Notes: generated by a model not told the origin, from the sequence alone. DNA of 64,000 nucleotides from Pelolinea sp. (GCA_012797975.1 JAAZOD010000009.1:62001-126000), one strand, 5' to 3'; shown: positions 34,359-43,123, numbered from the stretch's first letter. Translations and numbers: made by a program.

Positions 34359-35774
34359 ATGCGAAGAAAAATTGTTTATTCCATTCTGATCTCATTTCTT
34401 TTACTATCACTCAACGTAAAAACAAGTTTTGCACAGGATAATCCTAATTACCCGATCTATATTGTGCAATCCGGTGAAACACTCACATCCATTGCAGAAA
34501 AATTCAATACAACAGTGGCTGAGATCATCAATATCAACGGCATTGTCAATGAAAATCTGATTACAGAAGGCACAGAACTGTATATTCCCGGACTGGAAGG
34601 AATTACCGGGCGTTTGGTCACTCATGCAATTAATATCGGAGAGACCCTCGAAGACCTATCGATCGAAAATTCCATCCCATTGGAAACACTTCTCTCTATA
34701 AATAAAATCACCTCGCCAAATGAGATTTACGTGGGCACCAATATCATTCTCCCCGTGCCTGACGAAACATCCGCTTTATCCATTGCTCATACCATGCAAA
34801 CTCAGGATACCATGCTTGAAAATGCAGTTCGCGAACAAATGAATCCCTGGGTTCTGCTTCTACAGAATGATCTACGCACTGGCAACATCCTGATCCCCAA
34901 TTCACCCATTTTTGCCAAGATCAATACCGACCAGGCGGTGAGCAAGATTTCTCCGTTCATCCGCATGGTTGAAATATCTCCACTTCCTCTGGTTCAAGGA
35001 ACAACGATTGTGATCAATGTGGAAACAACAGAGCCGCTTGATTTAACAGGTATTGTAGGGGACCATACCCTGCACTTCTTCCCCTACAGCGATCAACCCA
35101 ACCGTTATTATGCCATACAGGGAATCCACGCGATGGCTGAGCCGGGATTGATAACTTTCAACCTGACCGGCAGTTCTCAGGGAACCGTTATTTTTTCCTA
35201 TGACCAAATGCTTCTGCAAGAAGCTGGCACTTTCATTCAAGACCCTCCCCTTTATGTTCAGGATGAAACGGTGGATCCTGCGATTACTGGCCCGGAAGAA
35301 GATCTGGTGCGCTCGTATACCACACAGGTATCTTCGGAAAAATACTGGCAGGGAGCTTTTCGATATCCGGTGGATGGTTCTGTGGAGGATGATACGATCG
35401 GATTCATGTCCACTTATGGTAATCGCCGATCGTATAATGGCAGTGATTATACTTATTTCCATACCGGGTTGGATTTTGGTGTCTATACGAACAGTTTGAA
35501 CATTTATGCGGCGGAAGCTGGAGTGGTCGTTTATACCGGTTCCCTGACTGTTCGAGGAAATGCGACTTTTATTGATCACGGCCAAGGTGTTTTCAGCGGT
35601 TATTTCCATCAAGCTCAGATCTTGGTGAATGTGGGCGACCATGTTGAAAAAGGGCAATTGATCGGACAAATCGGCTCCACCGGCCGTGTTACCGGGCCGC
35701 ATCTGCATTGGGAAATTTGGGTGAATGGCGTGCAGGTAAATCCGGTGGACTGGGTTTTAAATACATACCCATAA
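34359..35774 (+). CDS. Secreted LysM-domain M23 peptidase (471 aa)
   Basis: A cell-wall-associated endopeptidase. An N-terminal signal peptide (RRKIVYSILISFLLLSLNV, cleaved near FAQ) is followed by two LysM modules (YIVQSGETLTSIAEKFNTTV, and a second from about residue 88), a beta-rich middle region of about 200 residues without a clear match, and a C-terminal M23 (LytM) domain with HTGLDFGV, a central GNATFIDHG and GPHLHWEIWVNG. The ATG at 34359 gives the signal peptide directly; longer frames run into the xth gene. Confidence 0.92.
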   Translation: MRRKIVYSILISFLLLSLNVKTSFAQDNPNYPIYIVQSGETLTSIAEKFNTTVAEIININGIVNENLITEGTELYIPGLEGITGRLVTHAINIGETLEDLSIENSIPLETLLSINKITSPNEIYVGTNIILPVPDETSALSIAHTMQTQDTMLENAVREQMNPWVLLLQNDLRTGNILIPNSPIFAKINTDQAVSKISPFIRMVEISPLPLVQGTTIVINVETTEPLDLTGIVGDHTLHFFPYSDQPNRYYAIQGIHAMAEPGLITFNLTGSSQGTVIFSYDQMLLQEAGTFIQDPPLYVQDETVDPAITGPEEDLVRSYTTQVSSEKYWQGAFRYPVDGSVEDDTIGFMSTYGNRRSYNGSDYTYFHTGLDFGVYTNSLNIYAAEAGVVVYTGSLTVRGNATFIDHGQGVFSGYFHQAQILVNVGDHVEKGQLIGQIGSTGRVTGPHLHWEIWVNGVQVNPVDWVLNTYP

Positions 35775-35791
35775 AATAAATACTGCTAAGG

Positions 35792-35797
35792 TATAAT
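35792..35797 (+). promoter_or_regulatory. -10 element upstream of the 522-aa unknown gene
   Basis: A consensus TATAAT lies 32 nt before the ATG at 35830, in the short spacer after the M23 peptidase gene. The -35 region is not clear. Confidence 0.4.
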
Positions 35798-35829
35798 TAT
35801 TGCGCTTGAAAGGAATTTAGCAATTTCAC

Positions 35830-37398
35830 ATGGTTCTATCCAATACCTCAACCAAAAATGTGTGGGAAGATTTTCAACTGGAAGATGCTGATATAGAGTT
35901 TATTTATACCTACCTTTTGGAAAAAGAAATTCCTCTCCCCGCATCCGATCTGCTGGAAGCAATCATCGTCAATCGTATCAAGAAAGAAAAAGAAACAATT
36001 CTCAAGAAAACGCGCGGGAAAGGCAAGATCTTTTTGCCCAAAGACTCCTATGAGCTGAAGGATGAACTTGTTTTTCCTGCCTTTGGATGGAAGAATGGGA
36101 AAGTCATTGAAGTCCGCAATGGTTTCAATCCTGATTTTTCCAGTTTCAAGGTCATAAAGGTTCAATTTGATGATGGTGAAACAAAGGAACTGGCATGTGA
36201 ACTGGCAGACCATAGCTTGAATACCCCCGTCGACTTGATTGGTGATGATCCTTCCTTCGATAAAGAAAAAGTGCTTGCCGAACATCAAGAGGAATTTCTC
36301 GAATGTATTCAAGCGACACTGTCCAAGAACAAGGATCTTGTTCAAATTGCTGGCGCTTGGTTTCCGAGAGCTTTGTTAGTTGACATCAATGGTGGGTATC
36401 TAAACCTCATTGAAGCAATCCTTGAAGAGGCCAAAGGTGGCCCAATGACCACCAAAGATTTGATGCAGCAGATCGAACTAAATACCATCGAGAACCAGAA
36501 ACTGGCTGAATTTTCCTTGAATTTGGCGCTGCAGGAAGACGATCGATATGACGAAGTGGGTCCCTCGGGCGAAGTTCTCTGGTATTTACGCTCTATGGAA
36601 CCGGACGATGTACGAAAAGTGCCGGTTTATTTGCAGTATAAGGGAAATCCAGTCGAGAATCCGGAAACAAGTCAGTATTTGTCGCTCTTCGAAGGCACCC
36701 TTGCAGATGAATTGGAAGAAAATGAGCCAAAAACTTGTGACCTGTCTGTCACCATCAGTCTGCTTTTCCCTCATTGGCGTTCCGGAACCCTCCCCTTCTC
36801 CAATTCGCTTTCCCATATTTTCCCCACCGCATTGGAATCGCCACGTGTCCGCTTTACCTTTCGAGATGAAGAAACGGGTGAAAGTTTCAATGGCTGGGTA
36901 ATTCGAAAACAGCGCTATGTGTATGGATTGAAGGATTGGTACGAGAAGAAAGGCATCATCCCCGGCAGTTTAATTAGTGTGCAAAAAGGCACAAAACCCG
37001 GCGAAATTCTGATCAAAAGCGAGAGAAGCCGCCAAAACAAGGAATGGGTCAAAACAGTGCTGGTTGGAGCGGATAAAGGGATCGTTTTTGCCATGCTCAA
37101 GCATCCCATCGAAGTGAATTTCAATGAACGCATGTCCATTGCCATTCCTGATGTTGAAGCCGTAGATGCGGTGTGGAAAGAACGAGAAAAACTAAACCCT
37201 GAAAAGATTTTCCTGCAGATTGGTCGAGAATTGGCTAAATTGAATCCACAGGGTCACATTCATGCTCAAGAAATGTATGCAGCGGTAAATGTCATTTTCC
37301 GCTGTCCGCCTTCTCCGGTTTTGAATTTTCTGCTCACCAGCCCTGCCATCCAGCATTTGGGCGATCTGTATTTTCACCTCAAAGAAGGAGAAGGATAA
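35830..37398 (+). CDS. Uncharacterised protein (522 aa), first of a two-gene unit
   Basis: I do not recognise a family. The protein is soluble, acidic and has no signal peptide or membrane helix. Residues about 50-130 form a small beta-rich module (VIKVQFDDGETKELACELAD) like a chromo- or KOW-type barrel. Around 190-260 lies a helical stretch (NLIEAILEEAKGGPMTTKDL) resembling a HARE-HTH winged helix, which would suggest nucleic-acid contact. The C-terminal half is mixed alpha/beta. It has its own -10 element and is followed after 6 nt by the 144-aa gene, with which it probably works. Likely lineage-restricted. Confidence 0.7.
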   Translation: MVLSNTSTKNVWEDFQLEDADIEFIYTYLLEKEIPLPASDLLEAIIVNRIKKEKETILKKTRGKGKIFLPKDSYELKDELVFPAFGWKNGKVIEVRNGFNPDFSSFKVIKVQFDDGETKELACELADHSLNTPVDLIGDDPSFDKEKVLAEHQEEFLECIQATLSKNKDLVQIAGAWFPRALLVDINGGYLNLIEAILEEAKGGPMTTKDLMQQIELNTIENQKLAEFSLNLALQEDDRYDEVGPSGEVLWYLRSMEPDDVRKVPVYLQYKGNPVENPETSQYLSLFEGTLADELEENEPKTCDLSVTISLLFPHWRSGTLPFSNSLSHIFPTALESPRVRFTFRDEETGESFNGWVIRKQRYVYGLKDWYEKKGIIPGSLISVQKGTKPGEILIKSERSRQNKEWVKTVLVGADKGIVFAMLKHPIEVNFNERMSIAIPDVEAVDAVWKEREKLNPEKIFLQIGRELAKLNPQGHIHAQEMYAAVNVIFRCPPSPVLNFLLTSPAIQHLGDLYFHLKEGEG

Positions 37399-37404
37399 TT
37401 CTTT

Positions 37405-37839
37405 ATGAACCCTGCCGGTCACTTCAGTTTAGTCAAACCCACCCTTGAAACGCCGTTTCATATTGATTTTGATTGGTGGATCGAACATGATGCGAACTGG
37501 AGAGTTTTCTTGCTTGATTTTCTGTGCGATGAACATCGCGCACTCTATGCAGAAAAAGATCAGAATATCCAAATTGATTCCATTGACCCGCAAACTGCCG
37601 AAGTGAAGCGTGTGGATGGCTTGTTGAACACCCTGGTGGAACATTGCGCACAGCAGGAAGGTTTCATTTCCAAAAATACAACGCTGGTCAATATGATTTT
37701 TAAAATATTTCTTGCCAATGGCAATAAACCTTTGAATGCTAACCAACTGGCCGAATTAACAGAAAAGCCTGCCGCAACCATCCTACGAACCTTTTCAGGA
37801 GCCCAAATCTTTAAAGGTATCCGTCCTTTGCAGGAATAA
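37405..37839 (+). CDS. Uncharacterised protein (144 aa), second of a two-gene unit
   Basis: Family not recognised. The N-terminal half is rich in aromatic and acidic residues (FHIDFDWWIEHDANWRVFL). The C-terminal half reads like a small helix-turn-helix (NANQLAELTEKPAATILRTF) with a closing beta turn, hinting at DNA or RNA contact. Spacing of 6 nt after the 522-aa gene suggests co-translation. The tRNA-Arg gene starts 39 nt further on. Confidence 0.65.
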   Translation: MNPAGHFSLVKPTLETPFHIDFDWWIEHDANWRVFLLDFLCDEHRALYAEKDQNIQIDSIDPQTAEVKRVDGLLNTLVEHCAQQEGFISKNTTLVNMIFKIFLANGNKPLNANQLAELTEKPAATILRTFSGAQIFKGIRPLQE

Positions 37840-37858
37840 AAGAAACTTGCGGTATAAT
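37828..37858 (+). promoter_or_regulatory. Promoter of tRNA-Arg
   Basis: TTGCAG (37828-37833) and a consensus TATAAT (37853-37858) with a 19-nt spacer lie 20 nt before the mature tRNA 5' end. The -35 falls inside the last codons of the upstream gene. Confidence 0.55.
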
Positions 37859-37878
37859 TTTTGCCGATAGTCGTAAAT

Positions 37879-37952
37879 GCCCTCGTAGCGCAATTGGACA
37901 GCGCATCAGACTTCTAATCTGGCGGTTGTGAGTTCGAGTCTCACCGGGGGCA
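37879..37952 (+). tRNA. tRNA-Arg (anticodon TCT)
   Basis: A full cloverleaf can be drawn. The acceptor stem GCCCTCG pairs with CGGGGGC with one T-G pair, and A is the discriminator. The D arm is GCGCAATTGGACAGCGC, the anticodon stem CAGA/TCTG holds loop CTTCTAA with TCT at the centre, and the T arm is GTGAG-TTCGAGT-CTCAC. The terminal CCA is not encoded. Confidence 0.97.
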
Positions 37953-37979
37953 TTATTTTTTTAACCGGATTCATTGGAT

Positions 37980-38963
37980 CTATCTTTTATAAAGAAGCCA
38001 AAGACTGGCAATATAGATAAGAACCAGTGCAATGGCATCCACTTCAAAAAGAACAATGCGTTTTTCTAGTTTCGCGAGATTCCCGATCAATCCCATTCCG
38101 GTCATCAATAAGCCGGCCATTCCGATTATCAGAAAACTCGGATCGATGGATGACAGAAAGTTTCCCTGTGTATAGAAAAGGTCCGTTAAACCCAGTGCAA
38201 AAACATTGAACATATTACTGCCAAAAAGATTGCCAATGGCCATATCGTCTGCCCCAATGCGAACGGCAACGATCGCCGTCACCAATTCAGGCAAGGATGT
38301 GACCAGAGCGACCAGTACGGTACCTATAAAAGTCGCCCCCAAACCGGTTATATCGGCAATCTGATTCGCGCTTCTTACCATAAAGGGATTGATCAACACC
38401 AAGAGGCCAGCGGCAATGAAAAAACCTGCCAATCCTCTCCAAAGGGTCGGCGTTCCTTGCGGTATCTCTTTCTTGGTAGAAAAGCCGGATCCATGGGATG
38501 AATTTTTTTCAATCAATCGTACACCGATAAAATAACAAAGAATGATGAGCAAACTATCCAGTCCGATCCAACCGAGTTGAACAGGTATTTTCACCATCAT
38601 GAAATAAACAGCCAAACCAATCAGGAAAACGGAAATGCTGCCCGTTAGCGCATGTTTGAAAGCCGCTTTACGCAAAATACGACGCCTACAATGAATCATA
38701 TCGATCACTGCCAGAATGAGCATATTGATAGTATTGCTTCCAAACAGGTTTCCTGCAGCGAGATTGGGCGTTCCTTGCTTGAGAGCGTTGATGGAGGTGA
38801 GAACCTCTGGCAGAGAAGTGGCTCCGGCCAACAACAATACACCGATGAACATCCCACTTAATCCGGTGCGAATAGCGATAATGTCGCCATATTTGGCTAG
38901 TTGTGTTGCGGCCAGTGTGATCAATATTGCAGAGAGGACAAATTCAACCCAAACCATGCTCAT
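37980..38963 (-). CDS. Calcium/sodium:cation antiporter, YrbG type (327 aa)
   Basis: A membrane exchanger of the CaCA superfamily. The two inverted alpha-repeats are plain: GATSLPEVLTSINAL with GNLFGSNTINM, and TSLPELVTAIVAVR with GNLFGSNMFNV. About ten hydrophobic segments cover the protein. The start overlaps the stop of the preceding small gene (ATGA, 4 nt), so the two are translationally coupled and probably functionally linked. The transported ion pair is not certain from sequence. Confidence 0.92.
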   Translation of the reverse strand: MSMVWVEFVLSAILITLAATQLAKYGDIIAIRTGLSGMFIGVLLLAGATSLPEVLTSINALKQGTPNLAAGNLFGSNTINMLILAVIDMIHCRRRILRKAAFKHALTGSISVFLIGLAVYFMMVKIPVQLGWIGLDSLLIILCYFIGVRLIEKNSSHGSGFSTKKEIPQGTPTLWRGLAGFFIAAGLLVLINPFMVRSANQIADITGLGATFIGTVLVALVTSLPELVTAIVAVRIGADDMAIGNLFGSNMFNVFALGLTDLFYTQGNFLSSIDPSFLIIGMAGLLMTGMGLIGNLAKLEKRIVLFEVDAIALVLIYIASLWLLYKR

Positions 38964-39310
38964 TTCCTCATTTCAAAGTGGGATCGTACGCCTTTGGTTG
39001 CCATTAAGGGCCAGGCAGAAAAAACTCCAGTATTGGGCGCGTCAAGATCTCCAACCACACTCTCGGCAGCTTCCAAACATTTTTCAATCATTCCTTTGTC
39101 AAGTACGATGGTAAAAAGAGTGATATTGCCTATTTCTTCAGTTACTCCTTCCCCACTGTAATTAAAACGCATGGGGATCCGTTGCTGTTGACGGCGGTGT
39201 AATCCACTCGATTCGATAATGGTCGCTCCGGTTACCCCCAGTTCTGACCATTTTTCAAGCACTTCATCTAGATAATCGACATTATCCAAAACGAACATCA
39301 CCATAAACAT
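38960..39310 (-). CDS. Small PII-like protein coupled to the cation exchanger (116 aa)
   Basis: No named family recognised with certainty. The order of strands and helices, starting MFMVMFVLDNVDYLDEVLEK and then LGVTGATIIESSGL, resembles the ferredoxin-like fold of PII and CutA-type signalling proteins. The C-terminus carries TLFTIVLDKGMIEKCLEAAE and ends TKGVRSHFEMRK. The ATG at 39310 follows a perfect AAGGAGG; the longer frame lacks one. Translational coupling to the exchanger suggests it senses a ligand and adjusts transport, as PII-like proteins do beside other transporters. Confidence 0.65.
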   Translation of the reverse strand: MFMVMFVLDNVDYLDEVLEKWSELGVTGATIIESSGLHRRQQQRIPMRFNYSGEGVTEEIGNITLFTIVLDKGMIEKCLEAAESVVGDLDAPNTGVFSAWPLMATKGVRSHFEMRK

Positions 39311-39474
39311 TGGGTTATCCTCCTTATAATTGAATTCTGCTTGGACACGTAACGATATAATGGGCGGAAATACAAGAAGTTTCAGAATCAGGTGAACGAT
39401 GAAAAGAACCTGAATTATGCCATCGACAGACACTGATGGACAATATTATTTTATCAGGTTTCAAAAAATAAATG

Positions 39475-39515
39475 AAACAGGACGGGCAAGTTCACAAAAA
39501 CTATCCGTCCTGTTT
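39475..39515 (-). terminator. Terminator of the phosphonate transporter operon
   Basis: AAACAGGACGG (39475-39485) pairs with CCGTCCTGTTT (39505-39515), 11 bp around a 19-nt loop. It lies 15 nt past the phnE stop and is followed on the minus strand by CATTTATTTTTTG. Confidence 0.75.
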
Positions 39516-39529
39516 GTTAGTTGCTATGC

Positions 39530-41053
39530 TTAATTATATTTTTCGCGAATCTCAGCGCTGACATTATCAAGGATCATGACCGTGATCGTGATAAACCATA
39601 CCGCAATACCGGCAGATTTATAATCCAACAATCGGATCCATTGCTGCAGCAAGAAGCCGATGCCTCCGCCACCCACAAAACCGATTACAGTGGACATGCG
39701 GATGTTGATATCCCAGCGATAAATGGTGAAAGAAATAAATGGCGGAACAATTTGTGGAATTACGGCATATACGATGGTCTGGAACCAGTTAGCTCCGGTC
39801 GCTTGAACGGCTTCGATGGGCCCTTGGTCGATTCCCTCGATCGCTTCTGAATACATCTTTGCCAGTGCTGCAATAGAATGCAGGGTCAGTGCTAAAATAC
39901 CAGCAAATGGGCCCAATCCAACGATAATGGTGGCAATGATTGCCCAGATCAGGGGCTCGATCGAACGAACGATGTTCAGCACCGTTCGAACAAAGTAATA
40001 GATGGATTTGGTAAGGAAGTTCTGTGACATCAAATTCCTTGCCGCAAGGAAGCTGATTGGAATAGCCAGGATCACGCCGAACAGGGTTGCCATCATGCCA
40101 ATGATGATGGTTTCGATCATTTTTTCAACGGAGAGGGTCAGTTCTTCACTTAACTGTGCTTTTCCAACGCTTTGAACCTGCCTGCCCTGTACTTCCCAGA
40201 TTTTTGGTCCTTCCCCTGCCACCGGCGGGATCAAGCGGTATGGCATAATCACTTTAATTTCAAAATCGCCATTTGCATCGGGCATGACTTTCACATATTC
40301 CCCACTCTGTCGCTGCCTGAATTCATTCCCGATTGGATCACTCCACCAAATTTCAACCTCCTGCCCGGGGTTGAAATTACCGCCTATCAGGGTAAACTCT
40401 GTTCCCGCTGTACCGTCGGATTCGGTTGGATTACCACAGGTGGGGCTGGTGACAAGATATGGTTCGTCTTCCTTGATTTCCCCTGTTGGATATTCCACAT
40501 CAGTGCAGGGGGATTGCACGGTTGTGCTGATAATCAAGATCTCTTCAGGACGTGTGACCGCTTTTTCCCATGGCCACAGCAACCTCCCCATGGTTGGGAG
40601 CGCTTCTCCTGCCTGCGAGAAAAATTCACCCATATTAATATCGCCGATCTGCCAGCCAAGCAGGAAAAAAACCGCCAGGATGAAAAATACCAAACCTGAA
40701 CCATAAGCTCGGCTTCCTTTGTTGCTCTTTCGAGCGGTAAGGTAAGCATCAAGGATGATCCAAAGATACAGGACTATTAACAGGATGAAAACAAAACGCA
40801 AAATCGGTGAAAATTGGAAAGCTTTTAATATGATTGTTTTTATATCGGTATAGCGTCTACCTTCAAGATAGATTCGCCATGCCAGCAATCCGGCAATGGT
40901 AACAAAACTGAGTAGGATAGTTAACCCTCGTTTGAATGCACGTGCCAGCATTTGTCCCAAACCGGGAATAATCGCGGAGAGGATAGAAGCGATAATTGGT
41001 GGTACAAGACTTGGTTTCTGTGGTTCTTTCTGTGCGGATTGTTTTTTTGCCAT
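39530..41053 (-). CDS. phnE: Phosphonate-type ABC permease with an extra N-terminal membrane and Ig-like domain (507 aa)
   Basis: The C-terminal roughly 230 residues are a standard PhnE permease (EKMIETIIIGMMATLFGVIL, PISFLAARNL, and SEAIEGIDQGPIEAVQATG as the ATPase-coupling loop). The first roughly 145 residues add about four hydrophobic segments, the first with IPGLGQMLARAFKRG as in DUF5683-type proteins. Residues 145-275 form a beta-rich, Cys-containing extracytoplasmic domain (IGGNFNPGQEVEIWW) resembling an IPT/TIG fold. PhnE is normally about 260-280 aa, so this is nearly double. GGAGGG precedes the ATG, 10 nt after phnC. The added domain might receive the binding protein. Confidence 0.88.
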   Translation of the reverse strand: MAKKQSAQKEPQKPSLVPPIIASILSAIIPGLGQMLARAFKRGLTILLSFVTIAGLLAWRIYLEGRRYTDIKTIILKAFQFSPILRFVFILLIVLYLWIILDAYLTARKSNKGSRAYGSGLVFFILAVFFLLGWQIGDINMGEFFSQAGEALPTMGRLLWPWEKAVTRPEEILIISTTVQSPCTDVEYPTGEIKEDEPYLVTSPTCGNPTESDGTAGTEFTLIGGNFNPGQEVEIWWSDPIGNEFRQRQSGEYVKVMPDANGDFEIKVIMPYRLIPPVAGEGPKIWEVQGRQVQSVGKAQLSEELTLSVEKMIETIIIGMMATLFGVILAIPISFLAARNLMSQNFLTKSIYYFVRTVLNIVRSIEPLIWAIIATIIVGLGPFAGILALTLHSIAALAKMYSEAIEGIDQGPIEAVQATGANWFQTIVYAVIPQIVPPFISFTIYRWDINIRMSTVIGFVGGGGIGFLLQQWIRLLDYKSAGIAVWFITITVMILDNVSAEIREKYN

Positions 41054-41063
41054 AAATCCCTCC

Positions 41064-41855
41064 TTATCCTTCCTTCACCGTACCGATCAGGTTGCCGCCA
41101 ATTCGCTCCGCTTCTTCCCCGTAGATTTCTTTGAACTCTTCATCGGTCAATTTCATGATCTGGGCCTTGGTCCCTTCATAGACGATTTCACCCAATCGCA
41201 AACCGATCACTCTGGAAGCATACCGCTGGACCAAATCAAGGTAGTGCAAACTGCAAATGATAGTGATCTTGTCTTCTTGGTTCAACCTTTCCAGATTGGA
41301 AAGAATGGAATGTGCCAGCACCGGATCGAGACTGGCAACCGGTTCGTCGGCCAGGATCATTTTGGGATCCTGCATCAATGCTCGGGCTATTCCTACGCGC
41401 TGTTGTTGACCGCCGCTCAGTTCATCCGCTCTTTTGTTCACCTGATCCTGAATATTCAAACGTTCGATGGTCTTTTTTGCCTTTTGTTGATCTTCCACGG
41501 AGAATTTCCCTATCATGCTCGGCAGTGTCTTTGCGTACCCGAGACGTCCAGACATGACATTCTTCAGGACGGATGATCGTTTCACAAGGTTAAAATGCTG
41601 AAAGATCATTCCGATTTCACGTCGATACTGTCTCAGTTCCTCCCCTTTCAAAGGGGTTACGTCCACACCGTTCCAAATCACCTGTCCTTCAGTTGGTTCG
41701 ATCAACCGGTTAATGCACCGCAGCAGTGTCGATTTTCCGGAGCCGCTGAGACCAATGATGACAAGAAATTCTCCGTCAGGAACTGTAAAACTCACATTTT
41801 TCAATGCGACAGTTCCATCATCATAAATCTTGGTAAGATTCTTGATTTCAAGCAT
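41064..41855 (-). CDS. phnC: Phosphonate-type ABC transporter ATP-binding protein (263 aa)
   Basis: The energising subunit of the importer. Walker A GLSGSGKSTLLRC, Q-loop region IGMIFQHFNLVKRSSVLKN, signature LSGGQQQRVGIARAL, Walker B MILADEPVASLDP and the switch His in CSLHYLDLVQRYA are all in place, and the family-typical KRSSVLKNVMSGRLG is present. It follows phnD after a 119-nt gap holding a terminator hairpin, and precedes phnE by 10 nt. Substrate could be phosphonate, phosphite or a related oxyanion; no C-P lyase genes are nearby. Confidence 0.93.
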   Translation of the reverse strand: MLEIKNLTKIYDDGTVALKNVSFTVPDGEFLVIIGLSGSGKSTLLRCINRLIEPTEGQVIWNGVDVTPLKGEELRQYRREIGMIFQHFNLVKRSSVLKNVMSGRLGYAKTLPSMIGKFSVEDQQKAKKTIERLNIQDQVNKRADELSGGQQQRVGIARALMQDPKMILADEPVASLDPVLAHSILSNLERLNQEDKITIICSLHYLDLVQRYASRVIGLRLGEIVYEGTKAQIMKLTDEEFKEIYGEEAERIGGNLIGTVKEG

Positions 41856-41917
41856 AGATTATTTTCCACTCCTCGCATTCAAATCTTTAAAAAATTATAT
41901 CCTTAATTTTGCCCATC

Positions 41918-41950
41918 AAAAAAGAGAAAGGGATTCCCTTTCTCTTTTTT
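41918..41950 (-). terminator. Perfect-palindrome terminator/attenuator between phnD and phnC
   Basis: A 15-bp perfect stem with a 3-nt loop: the left arm AAAAAAGAGAAAGGG (41918-41932) mirrors CCCTTTCTCTTTTTT (41936-41950). On the minus strand the stem ends in a T6 run. It sits after phnD and before phnC, so most transcripts should end here, giving more binding protein than transporter. Confidence 0.85.
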
Positions 41951-41974
41951 GTTTGATTGGTTCTTCGCACTGCC

Positions 41975-42895
41975 CTATTCTGCGGTCAGTGAAGCGTAAT
42001 CTACACCCGCAGCATCCAGGATCTGGCGGAAGGCATCATAGAACTCATCACCGTGCTCTTCCATGCCAGTATATTGATATGCTTCGTCCATGGCTGCAGC
42101 ACCTTCTTCGGTTTCGAAGAGATGCAAGAACTCAGCCACCAGGGTAGCTTTGAGATCAGCAGGGAAATCTGGGCGGAATTGGAAGCCATCATTCGGGATA
42201 TCAGGTTCCAGGGCGATGACTTTGGTCTTGTCCATGATATCAGGATAGGTTTCCTCTACCGTGCTGCGCGCATCCACATAAGTGGTTCCGAAATCGCAAT
42301 CGCCATTGTAAACTGCTGCAGCAACTGCATCATGTGAACCAGCATCCACGATACCGGCCAGGTCTTTGTCAGGATCAATTCCAGCAGCCTTCAGCATGAT
42401 GGATGGAATGATCCAACCACTTGCACTGGTTTCATCAACACGGCAGTAGGTTTTTCCGACAAGATCCTCAATGGATTCAATGCCGCTGTCAGTGCGCACA
42501 ATGAATTGACCATTGTATGAGGCGCTTCCATAGCGGGTTGAGACCAACGCTGCATCTGCGCATCCTTTTTCATGTGCCAGGACGTATGCAAATGTTGCCA
42601 GAGAACCCATGTGTGCCTGTGGAGGATTGGCGCACAACGCTTCGATAGCTGCAGCATAACTGGTTGCGACATACGGTTTGATCACGATACCGGTGTCAGC
42701 GTATACCAGGTCGGCTACTGTTTCAAAACTGGCGAGTACGCGTTCTGTCTCCCCCGAGGGTACCGCAACAAAAATAACGGGGTTTTCTTCCGTGCCGATA
42801 TTTTCATACGGATCGGCTTTGGCCTTGCAGGCGGTTAATGCTAATGCGGCAATAATCAATAATGCACCAAAAGCGAATAACCTGTTTTTTGACAT
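41975..42895 (-). CDS. phnD: Phosphonate-type ABC substrate-binding lipoprotein (306 aa)
   Basis: Extracytoplasmic receptor of the importer. Starting at ATG 42895 (behind GAGGAGAG) gives a lipoprotein signal: LLIIAALALTAC with the lipobox Cys. The mature protein follows the PhnD family: VAVPSGETERVLASFETVAD, CANPPQAHMGSLATFAY, LVGKTYCRVDETSASGWIIP and VAAAVYNGDCDFGTTYVDA. As first gene of the operon with a terminator behind it, it should be made in excess over PhnC and PhnE. Exact ligand unknown. Confidence 0.92.
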   Translation of the reverse strand: MSKNRLFAFGALLIIAALALTACKAKADPYENIGTEENPVIFVAVPSGETERVLASFETVADLVYADTGIVIKPYVATSYAAAIEALCANPPQAHMGSLATFAYVLAHEKGCADAALVSTRYGSASYNGQFIVRTDSGIESIEDLVGKTYCRVDETSASGWIIPSIMLKAAGIDPDKDLAGIVDAGSHDAVAAAVYNGDCDFGTTYVDARSTVEETYPDIMDKTKVIALEPDIPNDGFQFRPDFPADLKATLVAEFLHLFETEEGAAAMDEAYQYTGMEEHGDEFYDAFRQILDAAGVDYASLTAE

Positions 42896-43020
42896 CTTTT
42901 CTCTCCTCTTTTTTTGGTTTATTTCAATACTATATATCACAACCATATTTTTTTCAAATGTTTATTCTTAAATAATCCGCTTTTCGTGGATTTGTCTGTA
43001 CAGGTGAATCGTTTTCTTCC

Positions 43021-43049
43021 TTGACCTTTCTCACTTTATCGCATAAAAT
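43021..43049 (+). promoter_or_regulatory. Sigma-70-type promoter of the L25 gene
   Basis: TTGACC (43021-43026), a 17-nt spacer and TAAAAT (43044-43049) form a good housekeeping promoter about 75 nt before the ATG at 43124. Confidence 0.7.
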
Positions 43050-43123
43050 CAACCTCTGCAATTTTGGGTTTCCCAGCGAAGGTAACTCAAGAAATCAAAA
43101 GAGTGAGAGGCGCAAAAGGAAAA

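Noticed and set aside
39530-42895. Phosphonate catabolism locus
   Set aside because: Only the transporter genes are present. No C-P lyase, phosphonatase or phosphite dehydrogenase lies nearby, so the substrate is left open.
43064-43123. N-terminal extension of ribosomal protein L25
   Set aside because: The 20 extra residues are unlike L25 and the ATG at 43124 has the ribosome site and family-typical start.
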